Shown here piece by piece: positions 22,683 to 36,400 of a stretch of DNA of 64,000 nt (its first letter is position 1; every line of letters begins with the position of its first letter). Below the pieces are notes generated by a model that saw only the letters and a list, made by a program, of their open reading frames with translations, did no database searches and had not been told where the DNA came from. Origin of the DNA: Pseudorasbora parva (taxonomy: Eukaryota > Chordata > Actinopteri > Cypriniformes > Gobionidae); contig NC_090178.1 in NCBI RefSeq assembly GCF_024679245.1, positions 19,429,213 to 19,493,212 on the forward strand, given 5' to 3'. The translations under genes and the position numbers were made by a program.

Positions 22683-23235
22683 GCAATCAGCAAGAGGATC
22701 AGTGAGAGCAGAAGCGCCAACACTGCAGCCAGAATGAATGCATTCGTTAAGGAGGGAGAGCAGCCCATGAGGAAAAACAACCCTGTTGGCTGGCTCAACA
22801 CAGCAGAACTGGGTGATGACAGGTGACCTGGATTGGCAGCTGAAGATTCCAGCACACATCACCCAGTCTTCAGTTAGGCCAGACATCATTCTGGTCTCGG
22901 AGTCTACGGAACGGCTTATCCTACTGCAGCTAACTGTGCCTTGCGAGAAGAGGATGGAAGAGGTGCAGGAGAGAAAGAGGGAGAAGTATGAGGGACTGCT
23001 GTAGGAAACCAGGTGCATGCCAGTGGAGGTGAGTTGCCAAGGATTTGCAGGTCATTCCCTCACCAAGGCTCACGGAATGCTGGGAATAACTGGTGCAAGC
23101 TGGGGAAGAGCCATCAGCAACAGATGATTCAGAGCTGCAGAGCGGGCATCAATGCTTGGACACAGGCCGAGGCTTGATCAACCTCATTTGGGTTGCCTGG
23201 AAGAGGGTTCTGTTGAAAGACCCGAAACACTCAAT

Positions 23236-23289
23236 GATGGCTAATGATAACTAAAATAGTAATTGTTAAATTCATAAAGAAAATGTATA

Positions 23290-23360
<71 letters not shown>

Positions 23361-23716
23361 TTGTTCAAAAGTTTAGGGTCGATTTTAAAAATGTTTGAAA
23401 TAGAACTCTCTTATGCTTCCTAAAACTATATTTATTTGATAAAAAATACAATAAAAACTATTATTGTGAAACGTTATTATTGTATTTAATGTAAAAATGT
23501 ATTTATTTGTTTGATGGCAAAGCTGCATTTACAGCATGATTACTATTGTCTTTATTGTCACATGATCCTACAGAAATCATTCTAATATGCTGATTTGATG
23601 CTCAAGAAACATTTATTATCAATGTTGTGCTTTGTAATATTTTTGTGGAAACCATTATGCATTTTTCAGGATTCTTCAAAGTTAAAAAAACAACTTTTTT
23701 TTAATATAATAAAAAA

Positions 23717-23756
<40 letters not shown>

Positions 23757-26262
23757 TAATTTTAATATAATTATATTAAAAAATATATAATTTTTTTTAA
23801 ATATAATTTTTTTGTTACATTGTACAACATTTTTATTGTAACTTTTTATCAATTTATTGCAACAAAAAGTATAATTTTTTTATATGTTGAGAAAACAAAA
23901 AATGATACGTTTGTTTTGTGTCTAATGTAGTGTCTCATTTCTTTTGTTACTTTAAAGTGTTTATAATCGTCACTTTGGGGGCCATGTGTATTTTTTGTAT
24001 GCGTATTTCTCAAACACGGAAACAATTATTGATATCATTTGAGAGCTCATTTAAAAAAATAAAGGCATATGAAATCTTGCCACATTAGTCATGCTCTGCT
24101 GATTTTATGTAACCCTGCAATGAGAGAACAAATTAGCAAGCCCTTTTCAACAAGAGCAGCTCAATATTAGGCTCTCCAGCAGGAAACATTTAGCTAAAAA
24201 CGGGTATAAGTGGACTGGATCGTGTTTTCTGACTGTAGAAATGTTGACACAGGGGGAGCTGGCAGAAACTCAAGTCACAGAAAAGGAGTTTTCTCCCTCC
24301 CACAGGTGTGTGTTGCAGGGACGGGAGTTAGAGATTGCTGGAGCGCGCCAGCCAGCCTCTTTGGACACCTGTCATTCCACCGTTGCTTTACTGCTGCTTC
24401 CTGTCCTGTGGTATTCATAAGACTCCCTGCTGGATCTGTAAAAGCTTTACCAGAAGCTTGAGATATGGGTAGACATAAACATTCTGACAGAAAACAAAAT
24501 AGATATAATGCAAACAAAAAGTCAGCTGAATGGTATAAAAACATCTTTATGCACGTCCAATCCAAATGCTCGAACAAATACCAAAGCAGGCTAAGTATTT
24601 GAATTGACACACATTGAGAAGTTTCACAGGATCCTTTGAATCTACTGGATTTTCATTTGGACCATAAAAAACATGGTGAATCCAAACCCATTACCAAAGG
24701 AATGAAACGGGGATATTCAAACCCTTTCCTTCTCAGTATGCAGGTGCGGCTGGTTAGGATATTTAGGGCACGTTTTATTCCCCTTCCAGAGTTATTCAAG
24801 GTTTTGTATTGTGCTTAAGATGAAATCATTCAGATCAGTTTTAGGTCATACACATTTTTGTAATTTGCTGGAGTTCGTCGCAAGTGGAAAGTTTCTAATA
24901 CTTTTCTGATGTCTTTAATTACAGGTCCGACTCTTTCTTTGACATCATATCAATGACATCCAGTGTACAGGTCAGTGTTTATTACTTTTACAATTCTTTT
25001 AGGAAACACTGTTTTTTGTTGTTGTTTTTTTTGCATTTAAGGTATAAATCTTTCCAATTTGTGCATTGTCTGGGAATCTTTTTTCTGGGTCCCATTTTCC
25101 GTACCATTCAGCTTTCGATCTCTTAACCTTAGTTTTTGGACTATGTTTTTGGACCAATTTCCATGCAGAAAATGGTATTAGTGGACCAGTTCTGTTGCCG
25201 TGGAAACAAGTCTCTACAGTGCCGTCTCCAGCCACAGGGGCATGATGAAGCGCTGTTGATGTTGGATAACAGAAGCAGATGGAGAGGGAAGGAGTGAGTT
25301 AAATGATCTGAGAGCACTAGACTGGTTACAGTTCACAGACTCTATATTGAGCTGAACAGAGGGATCCACTGAGTGTGGGAGACTTTACTGAGACCAGACC
25401 GACAACAATGCTGACGGTCTAGGGATAGTGTCTAGCACTACAGAGTTTGTCACAGTTTTGACAAACATGAACATTTATTTAGTTGTCACTGTTTTAGATC
25501 TTTTAAAAAAAATCTAATTTATAGTATAAAATGTTTTATACACTTTAGGATTAATATAATACTCAATATTAAAGAAAAAAAATATTAATGAAAAAAGACT
25601 AAAGCTCACCAAGGCTGCAATTAAAAAATACAAAAAAACACTAACACTGTGAAATATTATCCTAATTTAAAATTACTGTTTTCTTTTTGAATGCATTTTA
25701 AAATATAATTTAGTAATGTTAAAGCTGAATTTTCCGCATCATTACTCCAGTCTTCAGTGTCACATGATGTATTAAAATATATTACAATTATCTCTCACTA
25801 AGTCTGCAAAGCGGCTGTTGGTTTTGAAAGTTTTTTTTTAAACACTGCTGGTTTTAACACTGCATTTGTTAATCTATTTCTGCAATTGAAATGCTGTTCA
25901 TATTGACGGATGCATTATCTGAGCTTCATCATTGCCTTTTTATTCAAATGGTCTTTCACAGCTAATATGATTACAACTGTAATTTAACAGTAAATGGTTA
26001 ATAGATTGAATGAGAAATTAAAACCTACAAGGTATAAAGGTTATACAGGGTTTAAAGGTTTGCATGCTGATTGTTTCAAAGCAGCTTCTCAGTGTTAACA
26101 GGAAAATAATGCAACAGAATTTGATTCGGCCGTACAGCTGCAGTAAATGGTGATGTCATCAGCTCATTTCAATTATCATATAGCGACAATGTGGGCAGAT
26201 CAGTAATTTAGTTGATATATTTAATTTAGTTTAGTAATTTATTTGGATATTTTTTTAAATTT
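23236..26262. other. AT-rich intergenic DNA with simple repeats
   Basis: Holds a (TA)n tract at 23,287-23,355, an A-run plus (TA)n at 23,709-23,758, and diverged copies of the dispersed repeat also seen at 6,640 (23,370-23,700 and 25,560-25,760). I see no coding exon; the 111-codon minus-strand frame near 24,275-24,610 has no recognisable features. Confidence 0.5.
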
Positions 26263-26480
26263 TAGTGTCCCCAACTGAGCAAGCCAAGCCAAAGGCGACA
26301 GTGGCAAGGAACCAAAACTCCATCAGGTGGCATAATGGAGAAAAATAAACCTTGGGAGAAACCAGGCTTAGTCAGGGTGCAAGATCTCCTCAGGCCTATT
26401 AACAAACAGTGTAAGATTATTATTCAACCTTTCAGGTCAGAAGTCATATTAGATCTGAATATTCGAAAGAAATCGGAGAC
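26263..26480 (+). repeat. Common fish interspersed repeat (GACAGTGGCAAGGAACC core)
   Basis: The run GACAGTGGCAAGGAACCAAA, followed by ACTCCATCAGGTGGCATAAT and CTTGGGAGAAACCAGGC, is a phrase repeated across teleost genomes and often found in transcribed DNA. Family name not certain. Confidence 0.55.
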
Positions 26481-27429
26481 ATCACGCTGAAGACGGGTTT
26501 ATTGAGGATGACGTGTCCAGCAAGGTAATGCTGATGACCCAGGACAGGCATTTACTAAGACTTTTGTACTTCAGGGGATGTCCCAGCCTGCCTGTGTGTG
26601 CAGGTGTGTGTATATATGAATGTGTTTGAGAGCCTGTGGTTAGAGGTAAAGTAGAGGACACTGTCTGCCGGCAGCAATCTACCTGCAGATCTCATCTAGG
26701 CTGCAGAACCAGACTTATCCTGCCTCCCGGTCATGTTCATCTTTCAATCTCTTTCTCTCTGTTACTCCTCCAAGCCTCTCACAACCTGTCTGATTTTATT
26801 TAAGCTCTCACACTTAATATTTTGCAGCCTTGACATATACATACTTTGGTTTAAACAACGTTTTTAATGTTTAATTGGCATAAATAAATAATAATTACAA
26901 CAATTATGTTACAGGTTTTAAAAAACAATCGACATTGGTGTTTGCTCGTACTGTAGGAATGTGGTAATAGCAGAAAACCCTTTTTTTGTTTGCTTGTTTT
27001 TACATCAGCATACTGTTAACCCTTAGGGGTTAACAATACGTATAAAGTTCAGTGTAGTGCATACAAAATATAGACACCATAGACAAAACCAGCAAGTTCC
27101 TCTTTTGTGTTTTGTACAAATCATCTTCATAGTGTTATTCAACAGTATTTTGTCCCCATCACATTTGTATAAAAGTATATCACCTCTATATAAAACCCAA
27201 AAGTAAAGAGGTTAGGATTAAAGTCACATAGTTTTTAGCTTCTAAATATGGAAATGCAGAAATGCAGTGTAGCTGTCCGTTATAATGCCGTCCACCAGAA
27301 AGTTAAGCAGAGTTACGTTTAATTAAACATTATTTACAGCAAATTTACACTAAATGTGCAGTTTGCTCGGGCGCGCTTCCTCAGACAGATGTGATGGGAA
27401 CGCTCTTTTACGCTCTCTTATCCTCATCA
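26481..27429 (-). other. scx: Probable scx 3' UTR and downstream DNA
   Basis: Downstream of the scx stop on the minus strand. Candidate polyadenylation hexamers on the minus strand are ATTAAA at 27,323-27,318 and AATAAA at 26,800-26,795, which would give 3' UTRs of about 110-130 or 630-650 nt. I cannot tell which is used. Confidence 0.4.
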
Positions 27430-27468
27430 TTAACTCCTTAACGCAGTTTTTCTTTCTCTGTCTTTGTT
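27430..27468 (-). CDS. scx: Scleraxis coding exon 2 (12 C-terminal residues and stop)
   Basis: On the minus strand an acceptor with a good pyrimidine tract (TTTTCTTTTCTTTCAG) is followed by 39 nt reading NKDRERKTALRS and a stop. Mammalian scleraxis ends with a closely similar short basic tail encoded by a separate small exon, so this identifies exon 2 with confidence. The intron is phase 0 and matches the exon 1 donor at 30,598. Confidence 0.93.
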   Translation of the reverse strand, partial: NKDRERKTALRS

Positions 27469-28101
27469 CTGAAAGAAAAGAAAACAAAGTGATGAGACCT
27501 TGAGAATGACTAGCTTGTAGGTTAAAGGGTCTTTATACATCTTGTACGTCCATTCATTTTACAGACACATACAAACAATTATCTCATTAGATTTTTAAAC
27601 ACATTAGGACACTGATGAGCAGTTGAACTCTGACCGTCATTACCAACAGGTCTGAGCCGTAATCAGGACCATCTCAAAGATAGATCTCATTTAGGGAATC
27701 TGATCGCTTCGGAGTGTTGGGGGTTTTGCCATAACGTCATCTTTAGGCACAGGTCACTAATCCACCTGGTCCATATTAATCAGTAGGCAATGCTGTGTGT
27801 GTGTGCTGAGGTGCCATTGGATTGTGGGATGCATCATGCATGTGTGGTGGTTGGTGACTCCTTTATGTGAATACATAGAAATCTGCTCACTCAGTAGTGC
27901 ATATATTGTATTGGTAGAAGCATATAAATGGTAAGGATAGAAATAATGAAAAACTATCAATAATAATTTTCTTCTGGGTGAAATTACATTATTGTATAAA
28001 CATTTAATTCAATTTACTTGTTTAAAACTACTTACCTATTTAGGGTACTTGCATTAAACTAAAGTCTTAAACCTTTAAAAACAAAATCATGCATTTTACA
28101 T

Positions 28102-28102
<1 letters not shown>

Positions 28103-28192
<90 letters not shown>
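28103..28192. repeat. (CA)45 microsatellite in scx intron
   Basis: 90 bp of uninterrupted CA dinucleotide. Confidence 0.97.
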
Positions 28193-28195
<3 letters not shown>

Positions 28196-28606
28196 CCAGT
28201 AATTTAAAAAAAATAGATTTATACATAGTTTGAAAGCTGAATAAATAAGCTTTGCATTGATGTACGGTTTGTTAGGGTAGGATAATATTTGGCCGAGACC
28301 TGGAATCTGAGGGTGCAAAAAAATCAAAATTTTGAGAAAATCGCCTTTAAAATTGTCCAAATTAAGTCCTTAGCAATGCATATTACTACTGATAAATTGT
28401 CAATATATTTACAGTAAAAAAATTAACAAAATATCTTCTGGAACATAATCTGTATTTAATATCTTAATGATTTTTGGCATAAAAGAAAAATCGATAATTT
28501 TGTCCCATCCAATGTATTGTTTGCTATTGCCACAAATAGTGGCTTAACATATTGATATTTTAAGCCAACCCCCCCCCCCCCCCCCACCCCCACACACACA
28601 CACACA

Positions 28607-28993
<387 letters not shown>

Positions 28994-29994
28994 GCATGAT
29001 AATGCTAGTTATACAGCTGTTAGTTGCAGTTTTTTAACAAGCAGCGTTATCACAAATATTGGAATGTTAAAAGAAAATACTTTTTTTACTCTTTCTACAT
29101 CAAAATTTCTTGTTTAATGAAATGTTGCTTGCCATTTCTTTGTATTTATTTGCATTAGTATTATAATTTTTTGGTGTTTTGTTGGTTTTGGCGTTTATGA
29201 CGGGGCCTTACCTATGGAACTATAGGTGTACATATGAAAAAAACAAAAGAATGAAATCTTAAATTTAACTTGTACCAGAAAGCAATTAAGTGCTTTCAGC
29301 TGATAAAACAAAGTCTTTTAAAAGTTAAACACTGACAAATTGCAAGTTTGAGTTCATCAGCCCTTATTAATTGGTTGCGGCCGATGACATTTTTATTAAT
29401 AAATAAATAATCCTCTATGGGCCATCAAATACGACCATATTATTTCAGTAACAGCATATGAAATACTAGATGAAAGGATGAATCTAGAGTGTTTTCATTA
29501 AACTGTAGTGTTTAAAGAGTCTGTTCAGGATTAGTCCTCGTAATGATAATGAGGGTGTTGAAGGCTTTGGTGGAACTCAGGACATACATGAACTGTGCAG
29601 GAAGACGTTCAGTTTGTCAGGGGAATGGACCAGATGTTTCTAGTGCACTGCACAAACACAGCAGACGCATAGCGGCCCGTGCTGAGTGTGTGCATGTCAT
29701 TTTTGTGTACCTCTCTATGAAAGGTTTGTCTAGAGCCAAATGAATCATTTGTTTTCATTACAGCGGGTCATGTAAACACTTTCGTTTAGAATGCGCTAAA
29801 TGTTAATTAATGTGGTTGAAATCAGACCATGCATATTAAGGGTTTTTGCCAAATTATATTTATGATCTGATGACATCAAGAAATTATGCTAATGTAAGCT
29901 CAAAAAGCTATGCATAAATATCGGCGTATCTGTCAATTGCACACTCAGAACATTTCATTGTATCAGTCACTATATCATTATGATAAATGGCACT

Positions 29995-30237
29995 TTAAAG
30001 AGATAGTTCACCCAAAAAAAGAACATTCTGTCATCATATACTCTCCCTCATGTTGTTCCAAACCTGACTTTCTTTTCCATGACTTTCTTTTGTAGAACGC
30101 AAAGAGGATGTGTTTTTTTGTCCATAGAATAAAAGTCAATGGAATCCAATTTGGACAAAAACAATTGTCTGTTCACAGAAGAAAGTTATACAGGTTTCGA
30201 GTGACACGAGAGAGTAAATTATTGGCTATCTCTTTAA
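29995..30237. mobile_element. TTAA-flanked MITE in scx intron
   Basis: 243 bp with TTAA at 29,995-29,998 and 30,234-30,237. Left end AGAGATAGTTCACCCAAAA and right end GGCTATCTCT are inverted. Subterminal TCATCATATACTCTCCCTCATGT-type sequence matches the common cyprinid TTAA family. Confidence 0.85.
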
Positions 30238-30598
30238 ATCTCAGATACATTTCTGAATTGCATGACTGAATAGCAACACAGTGAGCTCTAACCTGGAACC
30301 TGACACAAAATACTAACTTATTTAACACCACATTTCCTAGGGTTTGACTTTTCTATATTTTATCCTCTAACTAACTGCTTATACATTTTGTATGGCTATT
30401 CTGGAGCAAATCAACATTTGCCTGGATAAGAAGAAAGGTATTTTTAAGGTAACACTTTAATAGAAATTAAATGATTTGAAAGTGGAACTGAAAAAAAACT
30501 GTTTTTTATTTCTGCGCACAGGTCTCCATCAGGGCTAAAAGACTGCAAATAGAGGAAACTCATACATTTTGACAGTTACGTTCCATCATGCTACTCAC

Positions 30599-31162
30599 CA
30601 GCCGTCTCTGGTTACTGAGGCAGAAGGTGCAGATCTGTCTGGGCTGTGAGTTTTCTGAGTCCGGGCTGGGTGTCGAGCTCTTCGGGAGATTGTGGTGGTG
30701 ATGGTACAAGCCTCCAGGACTCCTGAGACAGGGCTGACCGTCTCCACACTCCTCACCAACAAGCAAGACATTCCCCAGGTGCGAGATGTAGCTGGAGGCC
30801 AACCTCAATGTCTCAATCTTAGACAGTTTCCTGTCGGCTGGTTCGGTGGGTATCAGCGTCCTCAGAGCGGTGAACGCAGTGTTCACACTGTTCGTGCGAT
30901 CCCGTTCTCGGGCATTTGCCGTGTTCCGCTGCCTTACCTCAACGATCTGTGGCCGGATCTCAGTAGGAACCGCTACCGGTCGGCAGGTATACCTCTTTTT
31001 GGGAGCGCCCAACTTAAAGGCCCCATAGTTGTGGCTGGCCACACGGAAGGACTTGTCTTCAGATCCAGAACCCTCGCTGCCGTTGTCGTCATCCTCGGAA
31101 TGCATGCTGATCTCAGAGCACAAGAAATGACCTGGGGTTGGTCGCACCATCGCAAAAGACAT
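30599..31162 (-). CDS. scx: Scleraxis (bHLH transcription factor), coding exon 1
   Basis: 188 codons from ATG 31,162 ([13 protein letters not shown]) to the GTGAGT donor; with exon 2 the protein is 200 aa, the usual scleraxis size. The N-terminal part has an acidic-serine stretch ([17 protein letters not shown]). The bHLH lies at about residues 77-134: basic region [14 protein letters not shown], helix 1 [14 protein letters not shown], helix 2 [20 protein letters not shown]. The GDGQPC and [12 protein letters not shown] motifs after it are shared by scleraxis and paraxis, but [11 protein letters not shown] and the exon 2 tail favour scleraxis. Scleraxis pairs with E proteins, binds E-boxes and drives tendon and ligament genes. 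Teleosts have scxa and scxb; I cannot say which this is. A GTG three codons upstream is not the start. Confidence 0.96.
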
Positions 31163-31569
31163 GCTCAGCACCTTACAGGACCCCTGAACTTTGCTTTTTA
31201 ACCTCGCACCAGAGGGCAGAATGTTTCTTGTCTACAAAAACACAAGAATTAACTCCCTGTTTCTAATCATACACACCAGCACCAGGACACACTGTGGTGT
31301 TGTTTGGGTCCAAGCTCCTGTAACCTGTTTTGCTTGAGGGATCCAACCAATCCAGCGATGCTTGACTGAGTCACTTCTGACTCACTCATTCATAAGAAAT
31401 GCTCTTCTCTCCACTGTCATCAGTTATTTGGGCTAACAGCATGCCAAGCCGCCTCCCAGACTCTGTACGTTCGCGCATGTGTGTGTGTGTGTGTGTGTGA
31501 ATGGGTTTGTGAGCTCCAGATCCTTCAGTTCCACGTGTGATTTCGGCTGAGTGTTTCCTTATGCCTTGG

Positions 31570-31592
31570 ATTTATAGTCAGGGGGCGTGGCT
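31570..31592 (-). promoter_or_regulatory. scx: Candidate scx core promoter: TATA box and GC/CACCC box
   Basis: On the minus strand AGCCACGCCCCC (31,592-31,581) precedes CTATAAAT (31,577-31,570) with close spacing. A start near 31,545 would give a 5' UTR of about 380 nt without an intron. A CACGTG E-box (31,533-31,538) lies just downstream of the TATA box. Confidence 0.6.
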
Positions 31593-31663
31593 GGGGTTTG
31601 CTCTCCCTTCAACCACCCTAGATGTGAAATCCAGTGAGCAAGTGGGAGGAATGAGAGAAAACG

Positions 31664-31780
<117 letters not shown>

Positions 31781-32870
31781 TCACTCCACATTTGTTTTTT
31801 TTAAAAACGTGACCCTGAAGTGCTTCCACAGAAGATTAATCAGTGTGATAGATTGGTTTGTTTCTTTCAGTATATTACATTTTTTAGTTCCTTCACACTG
31901 AATTTTCAATTCAGTCCATTAACTCTCCTTTTTTTTGTCTACGCCCTCTCACTCTTTGTCAAAAACAGGAATCGTCAGGGCCAGATGCTCATGAATCAAT
32001 CCAATCTGAACCTAAATACAGCGTTCATTCTGTGGACATTAGCCCAGATCCTTTTGCCTTTGGCACCACAGTCACAGGAGGCCTGACAAATTATTGCACA
32101 GTTGCTGAGGGGTAATATCACAGGATATTATGCAACATTCATAATAATAGTAATAATCATTCATAATATTGGTTCTTGCGCATGGAGATTGTCTACTAGC
32201 AGCTCTAGTGCTGATTAAACAGGAAGTGCTCTGGGCTGGGGAGTTTTCACTGTAAAGCACATAATGATGCTCATAATGGTTGAGTGGAGGCGATAGGTGG
32301 ATTGGTTGTTTGACAAGCTGTATGACAGTTATGGGCACACTGACATTTTAATTTGGCATTTCTGTCAAAAAATGGCAAAATATGTATGTTATTGATCTAA
32401 ACATTTTCCAACCATTATAGGTTCCTAATGCACTTACAAAAGGGTTCTGGTTATTCCTGTTGTACATTTTGACAATTTGAAAAAACAGAACATGCTTGGG
32501 CTATTCTAAAATAATAAGATGGATTTTAATATGCATACTAAGTTAGCAATTGCACAGTAAAGGGATTGAGCATTAGCATAAATGAGTTTTAACTGAAAGT
32601 TAAAGGTCAAGTAAGTAAATTACCGGAGAGGCTAGCAATAGCGTACTAGTTTTGAAAGCTGATCCCAAACTCCTTTCAAAGTGCTCTCCAAAGCCAGGCC
32701 GCCTTCAAAACACATGAACACACACAGCAAGGAGCATACAAAAGCGTCACAAGAAACGGTGTTAAAATACCTCATGTCTCAAAGCACAAAATATTACAAT
32801 AACAATAAACATAAACAACTTAAAGAGCACTGACCTCTACCACCCGACTGCTGCAGATTCATTTCGGCGT
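31781..32870. other. Region upstream of scx, nothing recognised
   Basis: Possible regulatory DNA by position only. I see no exon, RNA gene or complete transposon. Confidence 0.4.
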
Positions 32871-32873
32871 TGA

Positions 32874-33400
32874 TAGTAGTGTTGTCACGATACCAAAATT
32901 ATGACTTCGATACGATACCAGACTAAAATACCTTGATACCGATACTAAATCGATACCACAATGTAAAAAACGAAACAAAAAACAAACAAACAAAAAAACA
33001 AAAACAGATATTATAAATAATATGACAACAGAACTTATTAATCATCGTTTTATTTTTTTTACTAAAAATTCACTTGACCTCACTTGTTCCTGCCCTGGTT
33101 TTTGACCATTCCCTCCTCTTATTGCTATAATAACTACAGTATGAACATCCTTTCAGAGATTACATTATCAATCATGTTATCATTCACTAACCTTTCACTT
33201 TTCAACAGGTTGGGATGACCAAAATCTTATTTCATGATATGAGTAATTTATAATTTTTTTAAGTGTAATTTTATAATTATAATATTTTTAATTGTATCTT
33301 TGTTTTTAAAAATAAGCACACACACACACACACAAAATGCAAATTACAAACAATATGACACACAGTGCTTTATTTTTCAGCTACTTTAGGTCTATTTAAC
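32874..33400. mobile_element. hAT-like terminal fragment
   Basis: Begins TAGTGTTGTCACGATACC and continues with repeated CGATACC words, the subterminal style of fish hAT elements; TAGTGTT also begins the complete hAT at 39,658. A matching right end was not found, so this is probably a truncated copy. A (CA)n run lies at 33,317-33,334. Confidence 0.6.
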
Positions 33401-36400
33401 AGTAGCTAGTCAAGAAAGAAATTAAATAATCAAATATAAAACTGCTTACTTAGTCTTCACTCTATAATTTAACTATACACTGATTCTTAATAAATATTGG
33501 GTGGGCATAGATTGATTTTTTAAAATCTTGAATACATTTGTATATGAAGTCTTATTTAGATAAAATGGGAATTATTAGACTTACAAGTCAACTACATACA
33601 AGCTTGCAAAAGCCCATTGCATTAATGCTGTGTGTGCTGAAACTTGACGTCTATAAATCAGAACAGATCGGTAGTTTGTTTTTCCCTACATCTGATTATC
33701 ATTACTTTCTCTGAAACATCTGTGGTAAAACGTCATCTTAGCATTAAGTGCCCTTCTTCTTGTGCCCTGTGTAGTTGAACTCTTCTGGCATGGGTTGGAA
33801 AACTGTCAAAATCCATCTCTAATCCTTTGCTCTGGACTGCAGACAGTCGTTATGGATGTCTGCCGGACGTACGTCCAGTCAACTATCGGGGGACTCCGCT
33901 GTCTAGCCGTAGTTGGGGACAGGCCAGCAGGCAGCAACCACGCCTGACAGGACAGGGCCTCCACAGCTGGCTCATTTAGTGTAAGAGGAGATGGAATTAG
34001 GGGTGGAGGGAGAAAGAGAGAGAGAGGGAAGGAAGGAAGGAGAGACCCTATCAGCTGGCTCATTTTAACATGCATATCACTTTACGTGTCACGCAAGAGG
34101 TCTAATTAGTAATGAATTGTGATCTCATCAGTCAGATGTATAGACTGGGGTGGTTTCTCTGAAGTGGGGCAATGCTATTTAGAGCAGGTCACATAAGCTC
34201 AACCCCTCAGTAGAAATGGAAGACATAATTTGGCGTCAAACTCATCTCTCCACTGCTGACTGGTAATTGCCTTGCTGTGGCCTTGCCTCTGACTTCCAAC
34301 CCCTCTATTTCAGGAGGAGAAATGAAGTCAGTCTTCACTGAAATTCCATGCCGTAATCGTCCCGTTCCTCGGAAGCCAAAGAATTCAGACGGCAAAGCAG
34401 GTCAGTGGGGTTTTGAGGTGGAAAAAGTGAACCGTTTAGAAAATTCTGGAATTCTGTGCCCTTTAGAGCTTTTCTGACAGATCATTACCCTACAGAACCT
34501 GTATCTATAATATAATATAATACAATATAATATAAATGAAGAAAATAATTATGTGTTATAAAACTGTTCTGGAACAATATTATAAAAATAATAACTTGAA
34601 TTATTAATTAATTAAAAAAAGTTTATTTTCATGATTATACATCTAACATTACTGTAATTGTGAGTAGAATAAAATATTAGTTAATACAAAGTCAATATTT
34701 TCCAAAAAATATTTTAAAACTTTGCTTTGGCTTCAGTATAGTAATAATATAAAACTAAAAACTTGTCTTTATCTCAGGCTTTTTCTCACACAGTACAAAT
34801 CAGTCTTCTTTATGCATGGCAATATATGGCTGCATTTACAGTATATTTTAGGAATGGGGTCCTTTGCAATTTGCTCTGTGGACCCCTACCATCATCATGT
34901 GTGACAGGTTTTCCAAAACCCCCATTAGTGAACAGGCATTTTCTCACACACTGGAGTGTGTCACTCAGAATAAGTCATTACAAATGAACCATGAGACATG
35001 TTGCTTTACTCACACTGTGTAACCCAAAGAAGGCGTGTAGTTGGTGGTGTGGCAGGGACTGGAAGGGGGTAAGGCAAGGCCTTATCTTTGAAGTTTGCCT
35101 TGTAAAGCAGGCAGCTGGTGAGGGCAATCCCACTGCGGCTCTTCGGCCTGTGCTTGTAAAATCCACCTCCGCCCCTCCTAACTGGAGCCCTGGGACTAAC
35201 CTGTGGCCCTGCTAACAATGGCTCACTGCTAATTCAGTGACTCTTTTAAATTCAAAGCATTCTCCTCTTTGTTCACTCTTCATTGTGGGAACACTTCATA
35301 TATCTGCTCCAGGTGCCACCGCCAGAACAAAACCTTAAAACATCTGCTCATCATCTTGGATTTGATCACTTCACTCGTTTGCAGCTTGACACATTCTTAT
35401 TTTAGTAAATCACCATTTTTTGTTAACTATAAAGATTTTCAGCAAACTTGTTTAAAAAATATAATTTTGGGAATTTAATTTAAATTACACACTTTACCGA
35501 TAAATGGAAAGCAGTGTGTCAGGATTAAATTATTATATAACTGCTGTAGCCATAATTTATATTGTAAGACAATGAATGGTTATTTAGAGAAAAACACAAC
35601 GTTTTGCTAGATATAAACTCTCACCTAAACTATAGAATAAATAAAAATGGGTAACTGTTGATAATTATTCATTCAATTAATAAGACTGATTGACAGAAAT
35701 TTTCATTACACAAATAAAATTATGCTTCTAGATATTACAAAGTAATATTTCTTAACATACTGTTGTAATTACAAATACACTGCAGTTTGCGGTGCAAATA
35801 GTTTTATTGTTTATGTGGCTAATGAATCAAAAGTCTTGCACATTTACAGAAAATAGCTTACAACTCTTATTTCCTTATATAGTGGTTTTGAAATTTTCTT
35901 AAAATAAACTTCAATATTGTATAAAAATGTCAGATTTTACAGACGTAAGTAGAGACAAATCATACATACAGGCCCAAGTACTTCTCAAGGGGGTGGCTAG
36001 CTTGGCAGGAAATTTGCAATTTGCAGCTATTATTTTTTATTAATGGTGATTACCCAGCGACATTGCCGATTCTTGTTTGACCAAGGCAGAATGTCAGAGT
36101 GCAGAAGGTCACATATGTTTTCATTACAACGTTCACCAGCATGATCCATGAAATATGTTCATTACATTACACGTTACACTTCAAATATGTTCATTACATA
36201 ATGGCGCGTAACTGTGATTCATAGAAATCTCTAAGGAATACAGTACGTGAGTAACAGTGAGTGTGCAACCTTGATTGCCATTCCTAAATCCATATTCTTT
36301 TACAGTAAGATGCATAATATAATGTAGCTGAAATAATTTAGTGCAAAAGTGAATGACCTTGCTTTTTACAGTTCTTCTCAGCTCAGTAGCAGCCAGAAAC

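Larger units (their letters stand above)
20160..23235 (+). pseudogene. 3' part of a decayed non-LTR retrotransposon, split by two insertions
   Basis: Three segments read as one former coding stretch: about 20,220-20,592, 22,063-22,160 and 22,691-23,200. The first contains a MNFLFQGVYDILPSPCQS-like run in one frame. The last contains SVRPDIILVSESTERLILLQL, then TVPCEKRMEEVQERKREKYE. That order (conserved SVYDxLPSP segment, then RPDxxL and LTVPxE) matches the C-terminal region and restriction-like endonuclease of fish non-LTR elements. Stops and frameshifts make it dead. It is interrupted by a hAT element (20,593-22,054) and a hAT MITE (22,161-22,682). Confidence 0.62.

Noticed and set aside
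30599..31162. Paraxis (tcf15) instead of scleraxis
   Set aside because: Paraxis shares the bHLH core and the CTFCLSNQR motif, but the [11 protein letters not shown] run and the short basic second-exon tail match scleraxis better.
30692..31201. 169-codon plus-strand open frame
   Set aside because: It is the antisense shadow of scx exon 1, which has a clear bHLH domain and splice donor on the minus strand.
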